Of a DNA stretch of 29,457 bases, positions 7,613-14,705 are shown in pieces. Numbering within the stretch: the stretch's first letter is position 1; every line of letters begins with the position of its first letter. The notes below the pieces were generated by a model that searched no databases, was not told the origin of the DNA, and saw nothing but the letters and a program-made list of their open reading frames with translations. A program made the position numbers and the translations under genes. Source of the DNA: JBPCRW01 sp050996405 (GTDB lineage: Bacteria; Acidobacteriota; Blastocatellia; Pyrinomonadales; Pyrinomonadaceae); NCBI GenBank assembly GCA_050996405.1, contig JBPCRW010000197.1:1-29457 (forward strand), given 5' to 3'.

Positions 7613-8011
7613 TTAGATTGTGAGAGTGTTTTTAACAAGATTCGGAGCGACTTTATCGAGCCGGTTGTCGTTTGTCCAAAACTCGCCGCAATTGTAATAA
7701 ACGGCGGCAAGATGCAAAGCGTCGGGCGTTTTCAAACTCGTAAAATCGGCGCGAAGCTGCGCGGCTTCGTCAAAAACCGCTTGCGGCATTTCGAGGATTT
7801 TTTGGGCATCGAAAAACGCTTCGTAAAGTTTTTGCAGTTGTAAATCTTTTGTTCTAAACGGCATCACTAAACATTCGAGCCACGCCGGAGGCGAATAACA
7901 AAACGCGGCGGACGACAGGACGTTCATTAAATTTTCAATCCGATTTGAATAAACCGGATGTTTTTCGACGATGTAAATAATGATACAGGCATCGAGATAA
8001 ATTCTGCTCAT
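7613..8011 (-). CDS. PIN-domain toxin (VapC-like ribonuclease)
   Basis: A 132-residue PIN domain. The acidic quartet that binds Mg or Mn is visible: D7 (IYLDACI), E46 (WLECLVMP), D97 (TPDALHLAA) and D115 (TNDNRL). VapC-type toxins cleave specific RNAs such as tRNA or rRNA loops and are neutralised by the antitoxin encoded just upstream (family knowledge). The start chosen is ATG at 8011, which overlaps the antitoxin stop as ATGA. A TTG two codons upstream is possible but less likely. The gene ends 5 bases before the GH15 start, so the toxin-antitoxin pair sits at the head of a metabolic operon. Confidence 0.85.
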   Translation of the reverse strand: MSRIYLDACIIIYIVEKHPVYSNRIENLMNVLSSAAFCYSPPAWLECLVMPFRTKDLQLQKLYEAFFDAQKILEMPQAVFDEAAQLRADFTSLKTPDALHLAAVYYNCGEFWTNDNRLDKVAPNLVKNTLTI

Positions 8012-8256
8012 TCCCAAGAATTCCTCGCCTCTTGGATTTGCGATTCGATTTCTTCCGCCGAATAACTTTTTCGATTAGCGAATTCGGGACTTCTGAGAAG
8101 TTCTAAAATCTTTTTCGAGTTTCCCTCTCTTTCAGATTTTCCGTTTGTTTCTTCCAGCAAAGTAACGATTGACCGCGTTTTTTTCGTCACGCGCACGGGT
8201 TCGAGCAACGCTACCTTGCCGTCAACATCAATTTCCGCTTCGACTGTTCGCAGCAT
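8008..8256 (-). CDS. Antitoxin partner of the PIN toxin
   Basis: An 82-residue protein. The first 30 residues (LRTVEAEIDVDGKVALLEPVR) give the short beta pattern of DUF104/AbrB-like antitoxins that autoregulate their promoter. The second half, rich in charge and helix formers (SKKILELLRSPEF, YSAEEIESQIQEAR), would wrap the toxin. The start is ATG at 8256, with GGAG about 9 bases upstream. A TTG 5 codons earlier lies inside that ribosome binding site. The stop TGA overlaps the toxin ATG. Assignment rests on gene order and size as much as on sequence. Confidence 0.75.
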   Translation of the reverse strand: MLRTVEAEIDVDGKVALLEPVRVTKKTRSIVTLLEETNGKSEREGNSKKILELLRSPEFANRKSYSAEEIESQIQEARNSWE

Positions 8257-8304
8257 ATTTTTCTTCTCCAAAACGCTTCGATTATAACACGAACGCGACG
8301 GTCG

Positions 8305-8550
8305 TTATTTCAAATCGGCAATCTAGATGTTGCCCGTCGTTTCGGAGTATTCATAAACAATTTGATTTCCCAAAGGCGACCACGCCGGATAACGCGCGAA
8401 TGAGTTTAATTTTTTGTAATCGGTCAACCGTTGCTCTTTCTTCGTCGAGCGCGAAACCCACCACACATTCCAAAAACCGTCGCGCTGTCCGGCGAACAAA
8501 ATTTTATTGTCGTCGGGCGACCAACCGTGCATCGTAAATCCGGCAGACAA
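8305..8550 (-). pseudogene. TolB/PD40 beta-propeller fragment with a terminal nonsense codon
   Basis: The frame from 8550 reads GWSPDDNKILFAGQRDGFWN and, further on, YPAWSPLGNQIVYE: two blades of a WD40-like (PD40) propeller, as in TolB-family proteins. It then reads GNI, a TAG at 8325-8323, and IADLK with TAA at 8305. The expected blade end is NIWIADLK, so the TAG looks like a TGG tryptophan codon mutated to a stop. Upstream there is no start with a ribosome binding site, and a TAA lies in frame at about 8568, so the rest of the propeller is missing. This is a decayed 3' tail. The remaining 8551-8657 contains nothing recognisable. Confidence 0.75.
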
Positions 8551-8657
8551 ACAAATAAAGTTCGATTAGTTGATTTTCCATGATAAGAAAATTCTACCAA
8601 TCAACCGGTTTGTCTATCTTTTCAACTACTGATTCGCATTTTTCTCTTTTTCTATTT

Positions 8658-10616
8658 TTAACCTTCGCCCTCACGTAATTTTTCCAGCACGGAAAAATCT
8701 TCGAGCGTCGTCGTGTCGCCCGCGATTTTGTTGCCCGCCGCGATTTCACGCAGCAGACGACGCATAATTTTGCCGGAACGAGTTTTCGGCAAAGCGTCTG
8801 TAAAACGTAAATCGTCAGGACGAGCTAACGCGCCGATTTCTTTGGCGACATGCTGGCGCAGTTCTTCTTTAAGCGCGTCGCTTCCCTCTCGTCCACCTTC
8901 GAGCGTAACAAACGCGGCGATTGCCTGACCTTTAATTTCGTCCGGTCTGCCGACGACCGCCGCTTCCGCCACCGCCGGATGCGAAACGAGCGCGGATTCG
9001 ATTTCGGCAGTTCCGAGCCGGTGACCGGAGACGTTTAAAACGTCGTCAACTCTGCCCATAATCCAGTAATTTCCCATCGAGTCGCGCCTTGCGCCGTCGC
9101 CCGAAAAATAGACGTGCGGAATTTCCGACCAATAAGTTTTTTGATACCGCTCGTCGTCGCCCCAGATTGAGCGCAGCATAGAAGGAAAAGGATGAGTTAC
9201 TACCAAAAAGCCGCCTTCGTTTGTGCCGACGGATTTTCCGCTCCTGGTTTGAATGTCGAGCAAAATTCCGGGAAACGGGCGCGTCGCCGTTCCGGGAACG
9301 GTCGGCGTTGCGCCGGGCAGCGGCGAAATCATAATCGCGCCGGTTTCAGTCTGCCACCAGGTATCGACAATCGGACATTTTTCTTTGCCGATAACTTTGT
9401 AATACCACATCCACGCTTCGGGATTTATCGGCTCGCCGACTGTTCCCAAAACTCTCAAACTCGATAGATCGTGTTTGTTTGGATACTGCTCGCCCCATTT
9501 GATAAAAGCGCGAATCGCCGTCGGAGCGGTGTAAAGAATAGAAACTTTATGACGTTCGATGATGTCCCAGAATCTGTCGAAATCGGGATAATTCGGCGCG
9601 CCTTCATACATCAAAACCGTCGCGCCGTTTGCCAGCGGACCATAGACGACGTAAGAATGTCCGGTCACCCAGCCGAGGTCGGCGGTACACCAGTATGTGT
9701 CTTCGTCCTTTAAATCGAAAACCCATTTTGACGTGAGGTAAGTTTGCGTCAGATAGCCGCCTGTCGTGTGCAGAATTCCCTTTGGCTTGCCGGTTGTTCC
9801 AGATGTGTAAAGAATATAAAGCGGATGCTCGCTGTCCAATTCTTCCGCAGGACAATTCGCGTTCGCGTCCTTCATCAAATCATGCCACCAGTGGTCTCGT
9901 TTTTCATCAAAATTTATTTCCGAGCCGGTGCGTTTGAACACGACGACGTTTTCGACATCCGGCGTTTCGCTAACGGCGCGGTCAACAATTTCTTTTAATT
10001 TAATTTCCTTGCCGCGACGATAGCCGCCATCCGCCGTGACGATTAATTTACAGCCACCGTCAATTACGCGGTCACGAATCGCGTCCGCCGAAAATCCGCC
10101 GAAAATTACGGTGTGCGGCGCGCCGATGCGGGCGCAGGCAAGCATCGCAATCGCCAATTCGGGAACAAGCGGCATATACAGCGCGACTCTATCGCCGGTT
10201 TTTACGTCGAGTTTTTTTAAGACATTGGCGAATTTTGAAACTTCCGCGTGAAGCTGCTGATAAGTTAAAGTGCGGGTTTCGCCCGGTTCGCCTTCCCAGA
10301 TAATCGCGGCTTTATTTTTACGCCACGTTTCCAGATGGCGGTCAACACAATTATACGCGGCGTTGATTTTGCCGCCGAGAAACCATTCGGCGTGCGGTTC
10401 TTCCCATCTTAAAACCGTGTCCCATTTTTTAAACCAGTGCAGATTTTCCGCCGCGCTTGCCCAGAACGCTTCGGGGTTTTCGGCTGCCGCGTTGTAAATT
10501 TCTTCGTATTCCGCAAAACTTTTGATATACGCCTGCGCGGAAAATTCCGGCGGCGGCGGAAAAACTCTCGATTCGTTTAAAATGGATTCAATCGCGTTTG
10601 ACATATTTTCTGGCAT
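8658..10616 (-). CDS. acs: Acetyl-CoA synthetase (AMP-forming)
   Basis: A 652-residue ANL-superfamily enzyme of the usual length for Acs. It activates acetate with ATP and CoA through acetyl-AMP in the cytosol. The P-loop-like motif YTSGTTGKPKG is at 270-280; the acetate-pocket region is TWWQTETGAIMI; the hinge and C-terminal segments are YFSGDGARRD, YWIMGRVDDVLNVSGHR and PKTRSGKIMRRLLREIA. The lysine in SGK is the residue acetylated to switch off Acs in other bacteria. The ATG at 10616 follows GGGAGA at good spacing. It is transcribed divergently from the polysaccharide gene across a 454-bp regulatory gap. Confidence 0.95.
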   Translation of the reverse strand: MPENMSNAIESILNESRVFPPPPEFSAQAYIKSFAEYEEIYNAAAENPEAFWASAAENLHWFKKWDTVLRWEEPHAEWFLGGKINAAYNCVDRHLETWRKNKAAIIWEGEPGETRTLTYQQLHAEVSKFANVLKKLDVKTGDRVALYMPLVPELAIAMLACARIGAPHTVIFGGFSADAIRDRVIDGGCKLIVTADGGYRRGKEIKLKEIVDRAVSETPDVENVVVFKRTGSEINFDEKRDHWWHDLMKDANANCPAEELDSEHPLYILYTSGTTGKPKGILHTTGGYLTQTYLTSKWVFDLKDEDTYWCTADLGWVTGHSYVVYGPLANGATVLMYEGAPNYPDFDRFWDIIERHKVSILYTAPTAIRAFIKWGEQYPNKHDLSSLRVLGTVGEPINPEAWMWYYKVIGKEKCPIVDTWWQTETGAIMISPLPGATPTVPGTATRPFPGILLDIQTRSGKSVGTNEGGFLVVTHPFPSMLRSIWGDDERYQKTYWSEIPHVYFSGDGARRDSMGNYWIMGRVDDVLNVSGHRLGTAEIESALVSHPAVAEAAVVGRPDEIKGQAIAAFVTLEGGREGSDALKEELRQHVAKEIGALARPDDLRFTDALPKTRSGKIMRRLLREIAAGNKIAGDTTTLEDFSVLEKLREGEG

Positions 10617-10709
10617 TTTTTCTCCCGTTGATGTTTAACTATTATAGCCACGAATTGGATGATTCAGACAAACAGTTGTCAGGAATTTCCGCTTCTGCGG
10701 CGAATCGGC

Positions 10710-10747
10710 TTGTGACATTTCTGCCCGCTCTCACAAAAATGCCACAA
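10710..10747. promoter_or_regulatory. Candidate activator site upstream of the sigma-54-like promoter
   Basis: TTGTGACATTT (10710-10720) and AAATGCCACAA (10737-10747) form a dyad with one mismatch and a 16-base gap, centred about 73 bases upstream of the -24 element. Palindromic sites at this distance are where NtrC-type activators bind (family knowledge). The right half, CACAAAAATGCCACAA, matches 14 of 16 bases at 19893-19908 and resembles 18089-18104. Confidence 0.4.
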
Positions 10748-10800
10748 CGATTTCATTCGACTTTTGCCTTATAATTCAATAAAATAAAGGTTTCGCGCTG

Positions 10801-10816
10801 TGGCACAGCCTTTGTA
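10801..10816 (+). promoter_or_regulatory. Candidate sigma-54 promoter for the GH18-CE4-GT2 gene
   Basis: TGGCAC-AGCCT-TTGTA fits the sigma-54 -24/-12 consensus TGGCAC-N5-TTGCA, with GT in place of the -12 GC and exactly 10 bases between the two dinucleotides. Transcription would start near 10827. A TATAAT at 10770-10775 could act as an alternative sigma-70 -10 on the same strand, but no good -35 is seen. The -12 mismatch keeps this tentative. Confidence 0.45.
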
Positions 10817-10825
10817 ATGGCTAAC

Positions 10826-11011
10826 GTCGAGCGGCGACGCGAAAAGCCTTTGCGTAAGGAGCTTGGAAAAAGGAAATGTTAGACTAAAAAGACATTGCCG
10901 CCGCCGTCATCATCAGAAAGATGGTGGTGACGATAACCAAAACTGATGCGAAAATAATGTCGAATCAGTAAAACGAACAAGGGAAAGAAACTTATTAGAA
11001 ACGCCAGGGGG
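10826..11011 (+). promoter_or_regulatory. Structured 5' leader of the polysaccharide gene
   Basis: This stretch has no convincing gene but several local hairpins: GTCG/CGAC at 10826-10838, CCTT/AAGG at 10847-10859, a 10-bp stem with two G-U pairs (10905-10914 with 10923-10932) and ACTGAT/ATCAGT (10942-10947 with 10964-10969). They precede an intrinsic terminator and could form an attenuator, a riboswitch or a small RNA. The GGCTAAC..GCGAAAAGCC segment around 10819-10848 vaguely recalls the c-di-GMP-I (GEMM) core but does not match it well, so no class is assigned. Confidence 0.4.
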
Positions 11012-11039
11012 AAGGAACGGTTTTGCCGTTCCTTTCTTT
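11012..11039 (+). terminator. Intrinsic terminator inside the leader, 30 bases before the gene
   Basis: AAGGAACGG (11012-11020), loop TTTTG... and CCGTTCCTT (11026-11034) make a 9-bp GC-containing stem followed by TCTTTA. It lies between the probable promoter and the start codon at 11071, so the gene can be expressed from this promoter only by read-through or antitermination, unless the stem ends a separate small RNA. Confidence 0.7.
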
Positions 11040-11070
11040 ACGAATGACAGAAATAAAATTTTAAACGAAA

Positions 11071-14000
11071 ATGCAAAAAGATTCAGATAATTATAAGCCG
11101 GTATTTTTTGACGCGCGCGGGCGCCGCCGCCGCGTGATGAACCGCGTGTGGCTTGCTTCGACGATTGTGCTGGTTATTTTATTCGTCATTTTTCTCGCCA
11201 GTATTTTGGCGAACCCGTCGCTTCCGCAACTTCGTTTAAAAACGCCGACGGCGGAAACCGTTCCCGAAAAACCGGGCGAAACGACCAAACAAATTATTAC
11301 CGAAGCCGAAAAGGAAAAAAATCAGCGCGCGAAAAAACAGGCTGAAAAAGCTGAAAAAGCCAACCAGTTTTTTAACGTCAATCCCGCGCCGACACCGGCA
11401 AAGGAAAATCGCGCCCGCCCGCTGGCAATCGGTTTTTATGTCAATTGGGATGATTCGAGTTTTGCTTCGCTCAAGCGCAATCTCAACCAACTCGACTGGG
11501 TCGTGCCGGAGTGGATTCGGCTGTCGGGCGACGATTCAAATCCGCTGGTTCTGGATATTGAACCGAAGGCACTTGAATTTATTCACAACAACAAACCCGA
11601 TACGCCCGTTTTGCCGCTTGTCCAGAATTATAAAAACGAGCAGTGGAATTCGGACATTTTAGCCAAAGCGGTGGTGACCGAAGATACGCGCCGCGCTTTG
11701 ATAAATTCGCTGCTCGATGTTGTGTCGAAAAATAATTTCGGCGGCGTGACGATTGACCTCGAAGAAGTTCCGCCGTCGGCGCAGAAAAATCTTTTTACGT
11801 TTATACAGGAACTGCACACGGAATTTCAAAAACGCAATTTGATTGTCGCGCAAGCCGTGCCTTTTGATAATCCTGACTGGAATTATAAAGCGTATTCGGA
11901 CGCGACCGATTTTCTGATGCTGATGGCTTATGACGAACACTGGTCAACTTCGACGGCGGGCGCGCTCGCAAGTCAGAATTGGTATGAATCGACTTTGAAA
12001 AAACGGATGGCGGAACTTTCGCCCGACAAAACGATTATTTGTTTCGGCAATTACGGCTACAACTGGGTCGGCACGAACGGCGAAGACGCGACGTTTCAGG
12101 AATCCCTGCTCGCCGCGCGTGATTCGCTCGATTCGCCGTCGCAGATAAAATTTGACGCGGACACGAAAAATCCGCATTTTTCGTATGTCGAAGACGACGG
12201 CAAAACGCATAATGTCTGGTTTCTCGACGCGGTGACGGCATACAACGAACTGCAAGCCGCTAAACCCTATAACGTCGCCGGATTCGCGTTGTGGCGGTTA
12301 GGTTCGGAAGACCCGTCGCTGTGGAATATCTTCGGCGCGGATAAAACAAATCTTTCGACCGACGGCTTGCAGAATATCAAATATGGCTACGACGTTGATT
12401 TTGAAGGCACGGGCGAAATTTTGCAGGTCACAGCCGAGCCGCAGGACGGCGTGCGCGAACTGAAAACCGATGCCGATAATATGATTACGAGCGAAGTCTA
12501 TCAGCAGATTCCGCTGTCGTATGTGATGCAGCGGACGGGCGATAAAGTCGGCAAAATCGCTCTCACTTTTGACGACGGACCCGACCCGACTTGGACTCCG
12601 AAAATTTTAGACATTCTCAAACAGGAAAACGTCAAAGGAACTTTTTTCGTCATCGGCGAAAACGGTCAGGCGAATCCCGAACTGGTCAAGCGAATTGTTA
12701 ATGAAGGTCATGAAATCGGCAATCATACGTTCACGCATCCGAATTTGGGCGAAGTTCCGGCAAAAGTCACGGATTTGGAATTGAGCGCGACGCAGCGTCT
12801 GATTGAATCTTTGACCGGACGCTCGACGCGGCTTTTCCGCGCGCCGTATTTCGGCGATGCCGAACCGACTACGCCCGACGAAGTTGAACCGACGGCGCAG
12901 GCGCAGCGGCTCGGTTATATCTCGGTCGGACTACATATTGACCCGGACGATTGGCAGCTTTACGACAAAGACGGCACGCGGCGCACGGCGGATGAACTAG
13001 TCAAAGAAACGCTTGACCAGGCGGCAATTCGCACGCCTGAAGAACGCGGCGAAATCGTACTGCTGCACGACGGCGGCGGCGACCGTTCGGCAACCGTCGC
13101 GGCGTTGCCGCGCATTATCGAACAATTGCGAGCGCAGGGTTATGAACTGACGACCGTTTCGGATTTGGCAGGTATTACGCGCGACGAAGCGATGCCGCCC
13201 GTTCCGCAAAATCAAAATTATCTGACGCAGACGGATTCGGTTGTTTTCTACGGAATGTCGCTCGGCGGTTCGATTATCAAATGGCTATTCTTACTCGGCA
13301 TTATTTTGGGATTGTCGCGCGTGATAATAATCGGCAGCTTGGCACTGGCGCAAAAATGGCGTTCTCGAAGGCGCGAAGTCGAACATTTCGGCGAGAAGTT
13401 TCAGCCGTTTGTTTCGGTCGTCGTTCCTGCGTTTAACGAAGAAAGAGTTATCTGCAAAACTGTCGAAAGTCTGTTGCGTTCGGATTATCCGAATTTTGAA
13501 ATCATCGTCCTGGACGACGGCTCGGCGGATAAAACTTTCGATGTCGTCAATGAAAAATACGGCACAAATGAAAGAGTTTCGATTTTTCGCAAGGAAAACG
13601 GCGGCAAGGCTTCGGCTTTAAATTTCGGCTGGCAGCTTGCCAAAGGAAACATTATCGTCGCGCTCGATGCCGATACGCTTTTTACGCCCGAAACAATCGC
13701 CGCGCTGGTTCACCGTTTTGCAGACGAGACGGTCGGCGCGGTTGCCGGAAACGCGAAAGTCGGAAACCGAATTAACATCGTGACGAAATGGCAGGCACTC
13801 GAATATGTTACGTCGCAGAATCTCGACCGTCGCGCGTTCGCTTCCCTTAACTGCATCACGGTCGTTCCCGGTTCGGTCGGCGCGTGGCGGCGCGGCGTGC
13901 TGGAAAAATGCGGCGGATTTTCTTCCGATACTTTAGCCGAAGACCAAGATTTAACGATTCAGGTTCGCAAACTCGGTTACAAAATCGGCTACGAAGAAAA

Positions 14001-14589
14001 CGCCATCGGTTTGACCGAAGCTCCCGACACTTTGCGCGGTCTGGCAAAGCAAAGATTTCGCTGGGCATACGGCACTCTGCAATGTATGTGGAAACACAAG
14101 AACGCGCTTTTTAACCCGAAATACGGCACACTCGGTTTTATCGCAATGCCGAACGTCTGGATTTATCAGGTTATTTTTCCGCTGGTTTCGCCCCTGATGG
14201 ATTTGATGTTTATCTGGACGTTTGTTTCAGCGATTATCGGCTATTACGAACATCGACAGCAATACGCGCAAACGCCGTCGAATCTGGGCGAAGTCGCGTT
14301 TTATTATTCGCTGTTTCTGCTGGTTGATTTAGCGGGCGCGTTCTTTGGTTTTCTGATGGAAAAAGGCGAGCAGAAAAAACTTTTGTGGTGGCTGCCGTTT
14401 CAGCGTTTCGGTTATCGACAGGTGATGTATTGGGTGATGGTCAAATCGGTCTGGACGGCGATTCGCGGCGCGATTGTCGGGTGGGGAAAACTCGAACGCA
14501 AGGCGACGGTCGAACATACGGAAAGTTTCAGCCGCGCGAAAACTCTAGCAAAACCCGAACCGAGCGTGACTGTCGAAGCAAAAGTTTAA
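11071..14589 (+). CDS. Trifunctional GH18-like / polysaccharide deacetylase / GT2 synthase fusion
   Basis: An 1172-residue membrane protein. Order: basic N-terminus, TM helix (about 27-48), lysine/glutamate-rich linker, GH18-type barrel (about 115-425) with the catalytic-type GVTIDLEE (D229, E231), then a CE4/NodB deacetylase (about 493-700). CE4 landmarks are TFDDGPD (metal D501-D502), NHTFTH (H552, H556), RAPYF (590-594) and LLHDGG. A TM block (about 731-760) leads to a processive GT2 domain with DDGS (815-818), DADT (866-869), EDQD (957-960) and QRFRW (994-998), followed by C-terminal TM helices. The set parallels PgaC (GT2) plus PgaB (CE4 and GH-like) of poly-N-acetylglucosamine export, so one chain may make, deacetylate and cut a GlcNAc-type polymer (inference). 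No Shine-Dalgarno precedes the ATG. It lies behind a candidate sigma-54 promoter and a terminator. Confidence 0.9.
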   Translation: MQKDSDNYKPVFFDARGRRRRVMNRVWLASTIVLVILFVIFLASILANPSLPQLRLKTPTAETVPEKPGETTKQIITEAEKEKNQRAKKQAEKAEKANQFFNVNPAPTPAKENRARPLAIGFYVNWDDSSFASLKRNLNQLDWVVPEWIRLSGDDSNPLVLDIEPKALEFIHNNKPDTPVLPLVQNYKNEQWNSDILAKAVVTEDTRRALINSLLDVVSKNNFGGVTIDLEEVPPSAQKNLFTFIQELHTEFQKRNLIVAQAVPFDNPDWNYKAYSDATDFLMLMAYDEHWSTSTAGALASQNWYESTLKKRMAELSPDKTIICFGNYGYNWVGTNGEDATFQESLLAARDSLDSPSQIKFDADTKNPHFSYVEDDGKTHNVWFLDAVTAYNELQAAKPYNVAGFALWRLGSEDPSLWNIFGADKTNLSTDGLQNIKYGYDVDFEGTGEILQVTAEPQDGVRELKTDADNMITSEVYQQIPLSYVMQRTGDKVGKIALTFDDGPDPTWTPKILDILKQENVKGTFFVIGENGQANPELVKRIVNEGHEIGNHTFTHPNLGEVPAKVTDLELSATQRLIESLTGRSTRLFRAPYFGDAEPTTPDEVEPTAQAQRLGYISVGLHIDPDDWQLYDKDGTRRTADELVKETLDQAAIRTPEERGEIVLLHDGGGDRSATVAALPRIIEQLRAQGYELTTVSDLAGITRDEAMPPVPQNQNYLTQTDSVVFYGMSLGGSIIKWLFLLGIILGLSRVIIIGSLALAQKWRSRRREVEHFGEKFQPFVSVVVPAFNEERVICKTVESLLRSDYPNFEIIVLDDGSADKTFDVVNEKYGTNERVSIFRKENGGKASALNFGWQLAKGNIIVALDADTLFTPETIAALVHRFADETVGAVAGNAKVGNRINIVTKWQALEYVTSQNLDRRAFASLNCITVVPGSVGAWRRGVLEKCGGFSSDTLAEDQDLTIQVRKLGYKIGYEENAIGLTEAPDTLRGLAKQRFRWAYGTLQCMWKHKNALFNPKYGTLGFIAMPNVWIYQVIFPLVSPLMDLMFIWTFVSAIIGYYEHRQQYAQTPSNLGEVAFYYSLFLLVDLAGAFFGFLMEKGEQKKLLWWLPFQRFGYRQVMYWVMVKSVWTAIRGAIVGWGKLERKATVEHTESFSRAKTLAKPEPSVTVEAKV

Positions 14590-14602
14590 GAATTTGTTTG
14601 AA

Positions 14603-14705
14603 GAAAATAGGACGCGGATGAACACAGAGTTAGCGGGTTCGCGCGGATTATCTAAAAGAATCCGCGAAAATCTTTTAAATCGGCGTTCATCCGCGTCCTA
14701 TTTTC
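14603..14705. terminator. Large nested hairpin between convergent genes
   Basis: Bases 14603-14623 are an exact 21-bp inverted copy of 14685-14705 (core GGACGCGGATGAAC). Inside, CGCGGATT (14642-14649) pairs with AATCCGCG (14659-14666). The whole could extrude as a two-level stem. It sits between the stops of the polysaccharide gene and the DUF2156 gene, ending one base before the latter's stop codon, and gives U-rich ends on both strands. The CGCGGAT units suggest a dispersed intergenic repeat as well as a terminator. Confidence 0.65.

Noticed and set aside
10819..10860. Possible c-di-GMP-I (GEMM) riboswitch core
   Set aside because: GGCTAAC and GCGAAAAGCC recall the consensus, but the P2 loop and the 3' helix do not fit, and the position overlaps the sigma-54 start region. 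Kept only as an unclassified leader.
10817..10882. 21-codon ORF starting ATGGCTAACGTC in the polysaccharide leader
   Set aside because: Its ATG lies before the start expected from the sigma-54 promoter, it has no ribosome binding site and its composition is arginine/lysine rich as random leader would be.
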